This document shows positions 9,234 through 18,481 of a DNA stretch of 64,000 bases, piece after piece. Source of the stretch: Bin22 sp965207275 (GTDB lineage: Bacteria; Chloroflexota; Dehalococcoidia; Lucifugimonadales; UBA3495); NCBI GenBank assembly GCA_965207275.1, contig CBDBMH010000001.1, positions 992,001-1,056,000 on the forward strand, in the 5' to 3' direction. Below the pieces are notes generated by a model. It ran no database searches. It was not told where the DNA came from and was given only the letters and a program-made list of their open reading frames with translations. How positions within the stretch are numbered: the stretch's first letter is position 1; each line of letters begins with the position of its first letter. Made by a program: the position numbers and the translations under genes.

Positions 9234-10154
9234 CTAATTGGTGTACTTGATGCGGGGGTCAATAACCGCGTACATGATGTCCACGAGGAGATTGATGAGG
9301 ATGAAGAAACTGCCGAAGACTATGACCACGCCCTGGATGACGGGAAAGTCTCGTCGTACCACGCTCTGCACCGCCGACGTGCCGATACCGGGCCAGGCGA
9401 ACACCTGCTCCACCACCACCGAGCCATTCATAAAGGCGCCCAGCACCAGGCTGCTGTAGGTGAGGACCGGCAGCAGGGCGTTTCGCAAGGCGTGCTTTCC
9501 GATAACCACGGCTTCTGGCAGGCCCTTCGCCCGGGCCATGGCCACATAGTCGCTGTCCAGCACGTCCATCATGCTGGAACGCACCAACCGCACCATGCCG
9601 GCCATCACGCCCCAGCCCAGGGTAAAACCGGGCAGAACGTACGACTGCCAGCCGCCCTTGCCGGCCGGAGGCAGCATCTCCCACACCACGGCAAAGAGAA
9701 TTATCAGCATTATGCCCGACCAGAAGGGAGGCATGGACTGACCGAGGAAGGCCAGCACTTTGGCGATCCAGTCGATGGCGGAATCGCGGTACACCGCGCC
9801 CAGCACCCCCAGTGGTAAGGAAAACGCCAGGGCAAAGATTAAAGCCACCAGCCCCAGGGTAAAGGTGGCCGGCATCCGCTCCACCAGTATCTGGGTAACG
9901 GGAATGCCGTTGCTTACCGAATCGCCCAGGTCCAGCCTTACCAGTTGACCGAGGAACTTCAGGTATTGCTCGTGGATGGGTCGGTCCAGCCCCAGCTTGG
10001 CGGCCATTATCTCCCGGGCGTCCACCCCGGAGTTGCGGGCGGTGAAGACCTCTGCCGGGTCGCCGATGGAGCGGGACAGAATGAACACCAGGGTTGCAAT
10101 GAACCACAGGCCCAGCAGGGCCTGAAATATGCGAAACCCGATGTACTTGAGCAT
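9234..10154 (-). CDS. Peptide/nickel-type ABC permease (DppB/OppB-like)
   Basis: A 306-residue permease with the family's amphipathic N-terminus (MLKYIGFRIFQALLGLWFIATLVFIL), a periplasmic loop with LGLDRPIHEQYLKFLGQL, and the EAA loop YVAMARAKGLPEAVVIGKHALRN. About six membrane segments are visible, with the usual C-terminus VDIMYAVIDPRIKY. It is second in the operon, 95 bases after the binding protein. The substrate is not deducible; relatives carry di- and oligopeptides, nickel chelates or sugars. Confidence 0.95.
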   Translation of the reverse strand: MLKYIGFRIFQALLGLWFIATLVFILSRSIGDPAEVFTARNSGVDAREIMAAKLGLDRPIHEQYLKFLGQLVRLDLGDSVSNGIPVTQILVERMPATFTLGLVALIFALAFSLPLGVLGAVYRDSAIDWIAKVLAFLGQSMPPFWSGIMLIILFAVVWEMLPPAGKGGWQSYVLPGFTLGWGVMAGMVRLVRSSMMDVLDSDYVAMARAKGLPEAVVIGKHALRNALLPVLTYSSLVLGAFMNGSVVVEQVFAWPGIGTSAVQSVVRRDFPVIQGVVIVFGSFFILINLLVDIMYAVIDPRIKYTN

Positions 10155-10249
10155 GGAAGAGTCCTTAAACCCGAAGGCCTGCCGGCAGTTTCAGCGTAAC
10201 CGGCAGACCTTCGCCGCGATTGCAGTCTGCGTCAGCGGACGGGCGCTCC

Positions 10250-12061
10250 TTACGGCCTTATGGTCCAGTGGTTGTGCGGGTAGGGTTTGCCCGTGATGGG
10301 AGTCCATGCGCCGACCTTGTCGCTGGCGCCGAACACGGCTCCCGCCTCCAGCAGGGGCCCGGCCCAGAAGTCCCGGTTCAGCAGGCGGTGGAACTCGGCC
10401 ATGGCCTCGTGCTGGTCCTGGAGGTCAAAGGACGAGCCGGCCTTATCCAGCAAGGGGTCCAGAATGTCCGGCAGGCGCATCATCTGCCGACGGCCTTCGG
10501 AGTGGTAGTAAATGTGGGACCCCCGGTAGGAATGCAGGCGTGTGTCGCTGCCTCGCACCGCTATCTGGTAGGGAGGCTGGTCCTTCACGATGGCTTCTAT
10601 TTCGTCGTCTGTCTTGATAGCGTTATCGAAGGTCTCGCGCAGGACTGGGCCGTCCACAACGGAGACGAAGGTGCTGAGGCCGATGGCCTCCAGGTATCCG
10701 GCAACCGCTTCCGACAGGCCCGGCTGGTCAACGAAGTCGGCGTCGCCGGAGAAGGTCAATATCTCGATCTCCTCCCCGTCGAAGCCGGCTTCCTGGATGA
10801 GCTGGGCGGCCCGGGCCGGATCGTAGGGGTGGGGGCCGATGTCACCGGGGTATCCGATGTTGCCTTCCACCACCCAGTAGCAGCAGGCGGGAGTGGTCTG
10901 GCCGGCGTAGAGGCCATTGCCGATGGCCTCGCGGTCGATGGCGATGGAGATTGCTTCCCTGATGCGCTTGTCATTGAAGGGATGGCCCGGCACCCATGCG
11001 TAGTTGTACCAGATCCAGGAGATGTTGGCAGCCGGCGACTGCAGCACCTGGAGATCGGCGGACTGCAGTTCCTCCACGCTGCGAACCGAGGCGGTGATCA
11101 GGTCGGCGTTGCCGCTCTTGAGCATGGCCATGCGGGTGTTGAGCTCGGCCACGTCCCATATCTGCAAAATCTTGTAGCCGGGGTTTTTCTCGTAGTGATC
11201 CTCGAAAGCCTCCATCTGGATGTACTGGCCGGGGACGCGGTCGGCCCACTTGTAGGGGCCGGACCCGACGGGCGCCTCGCGGAAGTTGTCGATGCCGCCC
11301 ACACTTTCGAAATAGGCCTGGGGGAATACTACGGAACGCGGCGGAGACGCCGAGGCGAAGAAAAGGGGCAACGTTGACCGAGGTTCCTTGGTGGAAACGC
11401 TTACCGTGTTGCCCGCCACCTCAAAACCCGAACTCAGCAGCGGACCCACTTCCAGGGCGAACCCGCCCAGGGCGTCCTCTCCCACGGCCCGAGTCCAGGT
11501 CCAGGCAACGTCCTGCGGGGTGATGTCGTCGCCGTTGTGGAACTTCATTCCCTCACGAATGGTGAAGGTCCAGGTCAGCTGGTCCGGCGACACCTCCCAG
11601 CCGGTGGCGAAGCCGGGCGTCAGGGTGCCGTCGGGGTTCTGGCCGATGGCGTAGTCAAACACCTCGTCGTAGTAAACCTTGGTGGCGCTGTCCTGGGAGA
11701 TATTGGTGTCAACTCCCTGGAAACCCAGGTAGGAGCTAACCGAGATGATGGAACCGGCGGGGTCCACCCTGCCGGGAAGCCTGCCTGACTCCGGTATTTG
11801 CACCGGCGTCGGGGTGGCCACCACAATCCTTTCTACCTCTTTCTCCACTTCGCGAATAGTTTCAATTTCTATCGGAACTTCTTTCTCCACTTCGCGAATG
11901 AGCTCAACATCTATTGGCACTTGTTTTTCCACTTCGACTTCGCGGATGGTCTCGACTTCGACCACCCGTTCAACCTCTACCACTTCCGGCGAGGCAGAGC
12001 CACACGCCACCAGCAGCATCAGGCAGAAGAGGCTTCCCAGGATAAGCAACAATCTACTCAT
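10250..12061 (-). CDS. ABC substrate-binding lipoprotein, family 5
   Basis: A 603-residue extracellular solute-binding protein (SBP_bac_5), first gene of the ABC operon. A lipoprotein signal (LLLILGSLFCLMLLVAC) ends in the lipobox LVAC, so the mature protein is anchored by Cys. Residues about 25-85 are a low-complexity chain of charged Glu/Val/Ile/Arg units ending in ATPTPV, probably a rigid stalk as in many Chloroflexota binding proteins. The family core follows, with LTWTFTIREGMKFHNGDDITPQDVAW split around residues 165-195. The ATG at 12061 has GGTGA five bases upstream; an in-frame GTG at 12070 lies inside that ribosome site and is unlikely. A possible extended -10 (TGATATAAA) lies near 12128-12136 on the complement. 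Confidence 0.95.
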   Translation of the reverse strand: MSRLLLILGSLFCLMLLVACGSASPEVVEVERVVEVETIREVEVEKQVPIDVELIREVEKEVPIEIETIREVEKEVERIVVATPTPVQIPESGRLPGRVDPAGSIISVSSYLGFQGVDTNISQDSATKVYYDEVFDYAIGQNPDGTLTPGFATGWEVSPDQLTWTFTIREGMKFHNGDDITPQDVAWTWTRAVGEDALGGFALEVGPLLSSGFEVAGNTVSVSTKEPRSTLPLFFASASPPRSVVFPQAYFESVGGIDNFREAPVGSGPYKWADRVPGQYIQMEAFEDHYEKNPGYKILQIWDVAELNTRMAMLKSGNADLITASVRSVEELQSADLQVLQSPAANISWIWYNYAWVPGHPFNDKRIREAISIAIDREAIGNGLYAGQTTPACCYWVVEGNIGYPGDIGPHPYDPARAAQLIQEAGFDGEEIEILTFSGDADFVDQPGLSEAVAGYLEAIGLSTFVSVVDGPVLRETFDNAIKTDDEIEAIVKDQPPYQIAVRGSDTRLHSYRGSHIYYHSEGRRQMMRLPDILDPLLDKAGSSFDLQDQHEAMAEFHRLLNRDFWAGPLLEAGAVFGASDKVGAWTPITGKPYPHNHWTIRP

Positions 12062-12613
12062 ATAATTCACCTTTCCGTAATTGTTAGACGTGGGCCGGAT
12101 GAGGAGTCCAGTTGACGTAATGAAGGATTTATATCATTCTCGCACTGGATGTAGCGTTTTCTTTACCGGTTAATGGGCATTTCGCTAACGCGGCAATTCT
12201 GTGCGTGAAAATATAGCGCGACTCTCCGTCGCAAAGGTGGCGGGATTATACCCACCGCAAGTGTTGGTGTCAATTTGAGCTGGCAACTGCTGCAGTTCTG
12301 AGAGGAAGGCTGTTGGTCCAGCCCCGTACGTCTGTCCGGCGCAAACCGGTATCCGGAAAGGCTAACCAAAGTCGGACGCAGTTGAAATGAGGAATGCTGT
12401 TTATCCGTCAAGGCCGGTATGACGCGTATAGCTTCGGCAAGTAGGGCCGCGTCAACCTTGGGCAGTTGCGCCCGCAGCAGGTCGGTTGACAAGGGCCCCA
12501 AAGCGGGGTGGAATATGGGGTATGAGCCAGGCCGGCGATACCCGCCCACCAGCCCCTCTCACCAGGATCAGGAAGTTAAAGGATATTCATCGCGCAGTTC
12601 AAAGGAGGCCGCA
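12062..12613. other. Divergent intergenic region without a recognisable gene
   Basis: This 552-base region separates the leftward ABC operon from the rightward cupin gene. It should hold both promoters, but only the extended -10-like TGATATAAA near 12128-12136 stands out. A 128-codon frame on the complement (12163-12549) has no family resemblance and no ribosome site, so I do not call it. Confidence 0.6.
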
Positions 12614-12946
12614 ATGGCAATCTACCGGTTTTATTCGGACGAAGATGGCGAGAGCCATGTTGAGGACATTATCCTGGAGGAACGCCCGGAAGTGGCCGAA
12701 ATGCTTAATGTGTCCGACGTAAGCATTCGGGAGTTCGACGGGTCGAGGCACATGGACTTTCATCCCCTGCCGGAGCGGCGGCTGATCATCCACCTGTCTG
12801 GCGAAGTACAGATCGGGGCCAGTGACGGCTCCAGCCGAGTATTGCGGGCCGGGGATATCCGGTTGATGGAGGACGTGAGCGGCAAGGGCCACAAGCATGA
12901 CGACCTCTCCCCGTCGTCCGCCGTCTACGTGGTGTTGACGGACTAA
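12614..12946 (+). CDS. Small cupin-like protein
   Basis: A 110-residue single-domain protein whose second half has the cupin look: FHPLPERRLIIHLSGEVQIG, then a DGSSRVLRAGDIRLMEDVSGKGHKHD segment. The His residues of the last motif (GHKH) could bind metal. The ATG at 12614 has AAAGGAGG seven bases upstream. It lies 123 bases before the GMC oxidoreductase gene on the same strand, so both may serve one oxidation pathway. The exact activity is unknown; small cupins range from dioxygenases to sensors. Confidence 0.75.
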   Translation: MAIYRFYSDEDGESHVEDIILEERPEVAEMLNVSDVSIREFDGSRHMDFHPLPERRLIIHLSGEVQIGASDGSSRVLRAGDIRLMEDVSGKGHKHDDLSPSSAVYVVLTD

Positions 12947-13069
12947 CGGGCCCACCCTCGGGAGAGAGCCGGGGCGGATAGTGATGCGACTGGGATGCCG
13001 GCCCGAAACCCGGGCCGGCATACCTGCCGGCCAGGGGACCACACCAACGACACATCCGGGAGGAAGGCA

Positions 13070-14653
13070 ATGAAATACAATTACATCGTCATTGGCGCAG
13101 GGTCGGCCGGCGCCATCCTGGCAACCAGGCTCTCCGAAGACCCCAACGTCTCGGTGCTGCTGCTGGAAGCGGGCCAGGACTATCCCGACATAGAGACCCT
13201 CCCGGAAGAGGTCAAGTATGGTTACATGTCCACCAAGAGCGTCTGGGACAGCGACCACAATTGGCAGTACCGGGCCCGGGCTACCGACCAGGCGGATATC
13301 GAGATACCCCGGGGGAAGGTGACCGGCGGTTCCAGCGCCATCAACGGGCAGATCTTCATCCGCGGCATTCCCGAGGACTATGACAACTGGGCGGAGTGGG
13401 GTAACGATGAATGGAACTTCGGGAAGCTGGTGCCCTACTTCAACAGGGTGGAGACGGATACCACCTACCAGGATGACCCCGGGGACTTTCACGGCAACAG
13501 CGGGCCCATTATTTGCCACAGGTTTCCCGAAGACCAGTGGCGCCAGGGAAACCGGGCCTGGTTTGCGGCCTGGCGGGACAATGGACATCCGTACTGTGAA
13601 GACCATAACCTGCCGGGAACCACCGGCGTGGGCCCCACCACCCTGAACAACCCCAACGGCATACGCTGGTCTACGGCAATCGGGTACCTGGGCCTGTCGC
13701 GTCACCGCCTGAATCTGACCATCAGGCCGGGCGTGACGGTCAAGCGGGTCCTCTTCGATACTACCGGGGAGCGTCCCAGGGCCACCGGCGTAGAGGCGGT
13801 TTCCGGCGAAGAGATCTTCACAGTTGGGGCCGACGAGGTCATCCTCAGCGCCGGAGCCATCGGGTCGCCGCAAATACTGATGCTATCCGGTGTGGGCCCT
13901 GCGGACCATCTGAGTGAGCACGGCATTGAGACAGTCATTAACTCGCCGGGAGTGGGCCAGAACCTGGCGGACCATCCCCTGATCAATATGCTGTGGGCCA
14001 CGAAACCCGAGGTGGACCTTACGCCATTCCTGCCCAGCGCCCAGCTGCTGGTAAGGTATACGGCCGAGGGCTCGCCCCTGGAAAACGACATGATCGTCTA
14101 CCTGAACGCCGCCGCGGGAATGTCACGAAACCGGGGCGGAATGCGCGGCGGGGCAGATGGCACGAGCGCGGTAGTGGGCCTGGGCGCCAGCCTGGGACTG
14201 AACCTGGCCATGTCCAAGGGCGAGATAAGACTCCGGTCCGGCGACTACCGGGACTATCCCTATCTCAACTACAACCTGCTGGACCACGAGGAGGACCTGC
14301 GCCGGTACCGGGACGGCATCCGAATGATCGTCGACCTGGAGGACCACCCGGAGATGGCTGCCGTCATCAAAGATCGGGTGTACCCCGAGGACTCGGACCT
14401 GGAGTCGGACGAAACTCTCAACCTGTGGATGAAGCGGTGGGTTGGCACCGGCCATCATGTGTCCTGCACTGCCAGGATGGGGCCCGGCTCCGACCCCATG
14501 GCCGTGGTAGACCAGTACGGCAAAGTGTACGGAGCGGACGGGCTTCGGGTGGTGGACGCCTCCATCATGCCCGAATGCGTCCGGGCCAACATCAATGTCA
14601 CGGTCCTGATGATTGGGGAGAGGATTGCCGACTTCATCAGGCAGGGCAGGTAA
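13070..14653 (+). CDS. GMC family FAD-dependent oxidoreductase (choline dehydrogenase-like)
   Basis: A 527-residue flavoenzyme. The N-terminal dinucleotide fold is YIVIGAGSAGAILATRL. GMC signature 1 is GKVTGGSSAINGQIFIRG (about residues 83-100) and signature 2 is GAIGSPQILMLSGVGP. The C-terminal active site shows GTGHHVSCTARMGP and VRANINVTVLMIGERIADFI; the usual second catalytic residue (His or Asn) corresponds to the Asn of ANIN. Relatives oxidise primary alcohols such as choline, glycols or sugars. The ATG at 13070 has GGGAGGAAGG just upstream. It is probably co-transcribed with the cupin gene. Confidence 0.94.
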   Translation: MKYNYIVIGAGSAGAILATRLSEDPNVSVLLLEAGQDYPDIETLPEEVKYGYMSTKSVWDSDHNWQYRARATDQADIEIPRGKVTGGSSAINGQIFIRGIPEDYDNWAEWGNDEWNFGKLVPYFNRVETDTTYQDDPGDFHGNSGPIICHRFPEDQWRQGNRAWFAAWRDNGHPYCEDHNLPGTTGVGPTTLNNPNGIRWSTAIGYLGLSRHRLNLTIRPGVTVKRVLFDTTGERPRATGVEAVSGEEIFTVGADEVILSAGAIGSPQILMLSGVGPADHLSEHGIETVINSPGVGQNLADHPLINMLWATKPEVDLTPFLPSAQLLVRYTAEGSPLENDMIVYLNAAAGMSRNRGGMRGGADGTSAVVGLGASLGLNLAMSKGEIRLRSGDYRDYPYLNYNLLDHEEDLRRYRDGIRMIVDLEDHPEMAAVIKDRVYPEDSDLESDETLNLWMKRWVGTGHHVSCTARMGPGSDPMAVVDQYGKVYGADGLRVVDASIMPECVRANINVTVLMIGERIADFIRQGR

Positions 14654-15155
14654 AGATGCCGGTCCTTTTCACCAGGGGAACGGCTGGACAAGGCCGTTAA
14701 GAGACCTAACCGGGGTCATGCGGCCCGGAGATTGGTTGCCAGTTACAACTTGAACCCAAAATGCAATTGCCTCAGGCATGGACGCAGGACAATCGCGCTT
14801 TAGATGAATGGCATTGTGGGCCTTTCGGCCCGTCTCAGGGCAGCGCGGCGGCGGCATAAGGATCTGAACTTGACCCTATTAACGGACTCTCGTACACGCA
14901 ACTGAGAGGATGGAGATGAGTTCAGGCCCTTCGGCCAGCTCATGTCGACATGGCTTCAAACCATGGCGTTGAGAGATCCGAAATGCGATTCATCTGGGCG
15001 TTATTGACCTGGGAGATTTCTGAAAGAGAACTTCAGGGTATAATGCCTACCGACGCACATCCTTCCCGTCTCTACTCACGTAACCTGGCCGCCCGGCTTC
15101 CCTAATTCACACAGGGATCCTATCTATCCAGGGAGCTTTCCAAGGAGGCGCCCAC
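14654..15155. other. Intergenic region with promoter-like box and repeats
   Basis: No gene is evident in these 502 bases. The region has two copies of the CAGGRCAATCGCG-like motif in opposite orientation (near 14757-14772 and 14785-14800), a short hairpin GGGCC-TTTC-GGCCC near 14818-14831, and a perfect TATAAT at 15039-15044. The segment just before 15156 carries the ribosome site of the downstream MFS gene. Confidence 0.6.
15039..15044 (+). promoter_or_regulatory. Candidate -10 box for the MFS gene
   Basis: A perfect TATAAT lies 112 bases before the proposed start of the MFS exporter gene. No good -35 lies at the normal 16-18 base distance (only TTTCTG at about 15017), so the support is modest. 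Confidence 0.4.
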
Positions 15156-16469
15156 ACGGCTACATCGGAACCACGCGACGCCGGTACCGCTCCTGCCCAG
15201 GGAGAACCTCCCGACCCGGAGCGCCGCCGAGGCCGGCGGAGTCCCGCCCGCTTTAACACCTTCGTCTCCCTGCGCCACCGGGACTTTCTGCTGCTGTGGC
15301 TGAGCAACCTGTGCAACGCGTCGGCGGTATGGTTCCAGCAGATAACCATACCCTGGGTGGTCTGGGAGATTTCCGGCTCCCCCTTCCTGGTGGGGATAGC
15401 CGCCGGTATGCGCTCCATCCCTTTCCTGGTTATAGGGCCCATGGCCGGAGTGTTTGCCGACCGGGTGGACCGCCGCAAGATGGTACTGGTAACCCAGTCG
15501 ATCATGGCCATGGTAGTGCTCACCTTTGCTGGCGCGGTACAGCTGGGCGTGGTGGTGGGTACCCTGGGCGTAATCTACGCCCTGCTATTCTCGTTTGTCA
15601 CCGGCACCCTCCATTCACTTATCCAGCCGGTGCGCCATGCCATGGTAGCCAACACCGTGCCCCGGGAGGACCTGTGGAACGCGGTAGCGCTCAATTCCAT
15701 TGCCGGCAACGTGGCCCGGGTGGTTGGACCGGGGCTGGGGGGCGTCCTCATCGCCTGGCTGGGGCCGGCCCTTAACTTCTTCCTGGAGGGGATTCTCTAC
15801 GTCCTGATGGTGCTGGTGATGATTCCCATAGCTCTGCCCTACCGGGAGGCCGTCACCGCCCGGCGGACGTCAATGCTGGCCAACCTGAAGCAGGGATTCG
15901 CCTACGTTGTCAGCGAGCAGGTAGTGCTGCGCCTGCTGCTGGTGGCGTGTATCTCCGACATCCTGCTGGCGCCGGTGATTCACCTGATGCCGGTAATCGC
16001 CACCGAGGTGCTGGGTCAGGGTTCCGAGGTATACGGATTCCTTGTGCTGGCCACGGGAGTGGGAGGAATAATTTCCACCATCGCCTTCGCTTCGCTGGGG
16101 GGCATATTTCGCCGGGGTACCGTTGGCCTGCTGGCGCTGATGCTGTTGGCCTGTTCGGCAATTCTGCTGGGCCTTTCCACCTGGGTATGGGTGTCATTGT
16201 TAGCCATGTTTGGGTTTGGGTTCTTCCGGCTGGCCTTCAAGATCAACAACAACACCCTGGTGCAGACCACCATACCGGATGCGCTGCGGGGCCGGGTGAT
16301 GTCAATTTACAACCTGGACAACGGACTCACGCCCCTGGCCAGCATGACCCTGGGATTGGTGGCAGAGTTCTGGCCGGCAAACCTGGTAGTGGTACTGGTG
16401 GGTGTAATCTGCCTGGCCCTTACCATCTTTGCGTTCATCACTTTTTCCGATATGCGGCGAATGAGCTGA
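15156..16469 (+). CDS. MFS transporter (MFS_3/EntS-like), apparent ACG start
   Basis: A 437-residue exporter of the MFS_3 type, with the N-terminal FVSLRHRDFLLLWLSN, then GPMAGVFADRVDRRKMVLVTQ between helices 2 and 3, and about 12 membrane helices. The homologous N-terminus lies upstream of the first in-frame ATG/GTG/TTG (GTG at 15357), which would delete the first helix. Reading upstream in frame, no ATG, GTG or TTG occurs before a stop at 15081. An ACG at 15156, seven bases after a perfect AAGGAGG, would give ATSEPRDAGT.. as the N-terminus. I therefore place the start there. ACG could be a real rare start, a mutated ATG or a sequencing error. Confidence 0.82.
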   Translation, partial: TATSEPRDAGTAPAQGEPPDPERRRGRRSPARFNTFVSLRHRDFLLLWLSNLCNASAVWFQQITIPWVVWEISGSPFLVGIAAGMRSIPFLVIGPMAGVFADRVDRRKMVLVTQSIMAMVVLTFAGAVQLGVVVGTLGVIYALLFSFVTGTLHSLIQPVRHAMVANTVPREDLWNAVALNSIAGNVARVVGPGLGGVLIAWLGPALNFFLEGILYVLMVLVMIPIALPYREAVTARRTSMLANLKQGFAYVVSEQVVLRLLLVACISDILLAPVIHLMPVIATEVLGQGSEVYGFLVLATGVGGIISTIAFASLGGIFRRGTVGLLALMLLACSAILLGLSTWVWVSLLAMFGFGFFRLAFKINNNTLVQTTIPDALRGRVMSIYNLDNGLTPLASMTLGLVAEFWPANLVVVLVGVICLALTIFAFITFSDMRRMS

Positions 16470-16506
16470 GGGGTGGGGTTCACTGACTCGCCGCCATACC
16501 GGCAGG

Positions 16507-17187
16507 CTACCGATTCGGCAGGCTGAAAACGTGGGCGCCTCCGGCTTCTGCCTGCCGTCGGTCTTCGTCCGGGACGTTCGCTCCGGCGACCACGGGTGTC
16601 GTGTCGGCGCCGCTGAGCCACCGCAGCGCCTCGGCTCTTTCCAGTGCCCTTTCGACATCGTGACGTTCCACGGTGATGGAAATTTCGCAGACCGCGTATG
16701 TTGGGCCCTGCCCCTCAATGATCAGGTCGGCGTTATGAATTTCGCTCAGAGCCTGTGTCGCCTTCCGGACCTGGGCCGGGTCTTGCGTTTCTGCTATACG
16801 ATCCATAGCCTCTTGCAACAGGGAAGTGAACCTGGGGTTGACGTTGCCTTTCCGGCTTAGGACGGTCCGAGGCGAGCGCATACCGAGGTCTAGCATTGCC
16901 CTGGCAATCAGCTTGGGCTCCACCAGTTCTTCGTAGCTGTCACCTGCCAGATTGCCCAAATGACCTTCCGCTTCAGTCATCCGTTCGCTGAGGCGTTCCA
17001 GGGCCGGCGACAGCCTTCTGGTGGTGGCGCTCAACTCCTTGATCGCTTTAGACAGGGCGTCAACGTTGGCCGGAAGCTCCGAGATATCCTTCCCAACCAG
17101 GGCCAGTTTCAACCGTTCGGCCAGTTCCGGCTCCTCCGCCAGCAGGCGAATCAGGTCGTCAAAGTCGTTGATTTCGTAGTTCTGCAT
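16507..17187 (-). CDS. Coiled-coil protein with a degenerate PD-(D/E)XK-like domain
   Basis: A 226-residue protein not assigned to a named family. Residues 1-80 are strongly helical and charged (LLAEEPELAERLKLALVG, LSPALERLSERMTEAEGHLG) and probably form a coiled coil. The C-terminal half has an alternating strand/helix pattern with ADLIIEG, then TYAVCEISITV, then helix VERALERAEALR, then TPVVAGANV. This order fits PD-(D/E)XK nuclease-fold proteins of the DUF3782 kind, but the Lys expected after E-x is replaced by Ser (CEIS), so catalysis is doubtful. It starts at the ATG at 17187 with a weak ribosome site, and is convergent with the MFS gene. Confidence 0.75.
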   Translation of the reverse strand: MQNYEINDFDDLIRLLAEEPELAERLKLALVGKDISELPANVDALSKAIKELSATTRRLSPALERLSERMTEAEGHLGNLAGDSYEELVEPKLIARAMLDLGMRSPRTVLSRKGNVNPRFTSLLQEAMDRIAETQDPAQVRKATQALSEIHNADLIIEGQGPTYAVCEISITVERHDVERALERAEALRWLSGADTTPVVAGANVPDEDRRQAEAGGAHVFSLPNR

Positions 17188-17289
17188 ACCGGTATTCTAT
17201 TCCTTCTTTGAATCCCACGAAACCCGGGCAAGGCGAAAGCCTTTGCTGCGGTCGCTTAGGGTTATCATGTCGCGGTCTTGCATTCTCCC

Positions 17290-17994
17290 CTACTCCCCCA
17301 CTCCCAGGTAATTCTCCGCCATTTCGAAATTCAGCTTTCCGCGGGACATTACGGCGGCGCGGGTGGACCAGGCCAGGCCCAGTCCCACGTTGTGGGTGGT
17401 CATTACCACCGAGCGGCCCGAGGCCGTCCATTCCTCCAGCAGGCCGGCCAGGGCCGCAACGGACTCCTGGTCCAGGCCTGACTCGGGTTCGTCCAGCAGC
17501 AGCAGCGACGGGCGGTGGAGGATAGCCCGGGCGATGGCCAGGCGTTTCTGCATCCCGTGGGACAGGCTGCGCACCCGTCGGTCGGCCCGGTGGGACAGGC
17601 CCAGCCGCTCCAGGACTTCGGCAACCCGTGCCGGCAGGCCTTCGACGCTGTAGAGGCGGCCGTAAAAGGCCAGGTTCTCGCGGCAGGTGAGGTCGTCGTA
17701 CAGGTAGCCACTGTGGGCCACCACGCCCACCTGCCGGCGGGCCGCCGCGGGCCGCCGACGCAGGTCGTAACCGGCAATACGGACAGCGCCTTCGTCGGGG
17801 CGGGCCTGACCGGCTAACGTGCGCAGCAGGGTTGTCTTGCCGGAGCCGTTGGCCCCGAACAGGGCCAGGAACTCGCCCCAGCCCAGGGACAGGTCCAGGT
17901 CCCACAGGACGGGCAGGTCGCCGAATCCCTTGCGAAGGCCGGTAACTTCTATGGCGTTGGCGATGCCGGACGGGCTGCCGCGGTTCGAGTCCAA
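17290..17994 (-). CDS. ABC transporter ATP-binding protein, CcmA-like
   Basis: A 234-residue ATPase with Walker A GANGSGKTT (about residues 48-56), a Q-loop region VGVVAHSGYLYDDLTCRENLAFYGRLY (CcmA-like), the signature LSHGMQKRLAIARA, and Walker B LLLLDEPESGLD. Similarity is strongest to heme-exporter CcmA ATPases used in cytochrome c maturation. No ccmB or other ccm gene is adjacent, so the partner permease must lie elsewhere or the substrate differs. The start is a TTG at 17994 with AAAGGA seven bases upstream. Confidence 0.88.
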   Translation of the reverse strand: MDSNRGSPSGIANAIEVTGLRKGFGDLPVLWDLDLSLGWGEFLALFGANGSGKTTLLRTLAGQARPDEGAVRIAGYDLRRRPAAARRQVGVVAHSGYLYDDLTCRENLAFYGRLYSVEGLPARVAEVLERLGLSHRADRRVRSLSHGMQKRLAIARAILHRPSLLLLDEPESGLDQESVAALAGLLEEWTASGRSVVMTTHNVGLGLAWSTRAAVMSRGKLNFEMAENYLGVGE

Positions 17995-18065
17995 TAGAGT
18001 GTCCTTTCACCAATCACCCAGCGTAGCCGCTAACATGGGCTGGGGTTTGGCGTTCCAGTTTTGAC

Positions 18066-18180
18066 CCGTTTGCGGGCCGTTTTGGGCCGTTTTTGGGCCG
18101 GGTTTCAGCTTGGGAAAGAGCCGTCCAGATAGCAATTTTTTTATTTCCGTGCCATTTTGGGCCATTTTGGGCCGCTGCCG
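18066..18180. repeat. GGCCCAAAA repeat cluster, copy 2 (inverted)
   Basis: Runs of GGGCCGTTTTGGGCCG (about 18075-18103) and GCCATTTTGGGCCATTTTGGG (about 18152-18173) are the reverse complement of the cluster at 4020-4190, including the A/T-rich segment beside them. The remaining sequence from 17995 to 18481 (487 bases) has no gene that I can support. Confidence 0.75.
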
Positions 18181-18481
18181 GTTTGCGGGGCCGAAATCGC
18201 CTTCCCGCCCCTGCCGGGATTGGGACTTGAACAGGCTGTGGAAAAGGCGCTTGAATGATTATGGTATTGAGTGGTCACCCAGGGTGGCAAGGGGGAGAGA
18301 GCATTTACTTTCCCAATCCAGACAAAGGGCTAAAGTGGCATATATGGCTTTGCCATGCGATGTATTCGGGAGTTTTCCGGGCCGGTCAGATATAATTTCG
18401 TAATCCCTAGCCTGGATTACAGTCATTCCGGAGAGAGGCCGCAATCCCGCCGAGAGCCTACCGAGATTTCCACGAAGACAG

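Noticed and set aside
12163..12549. 128-codon complement frame in the gap before the cupin gene
   Set aside because: No ribosome site, no recognisable domain, and low-complexity composition. It cannot be excluded but is not supported.
12599..13873. 424-codon frame on the complement across cupin and GMC genes
   Set aside because: Shadow of two well-supported plus-strand genes.
17980..17996. GGTTCGAGTCC as a tRNA T-arm
   Set aside because: It lies within the start of the CcmA-like gene and no cloverleaf could be built around it. No tRNA was found in the window.
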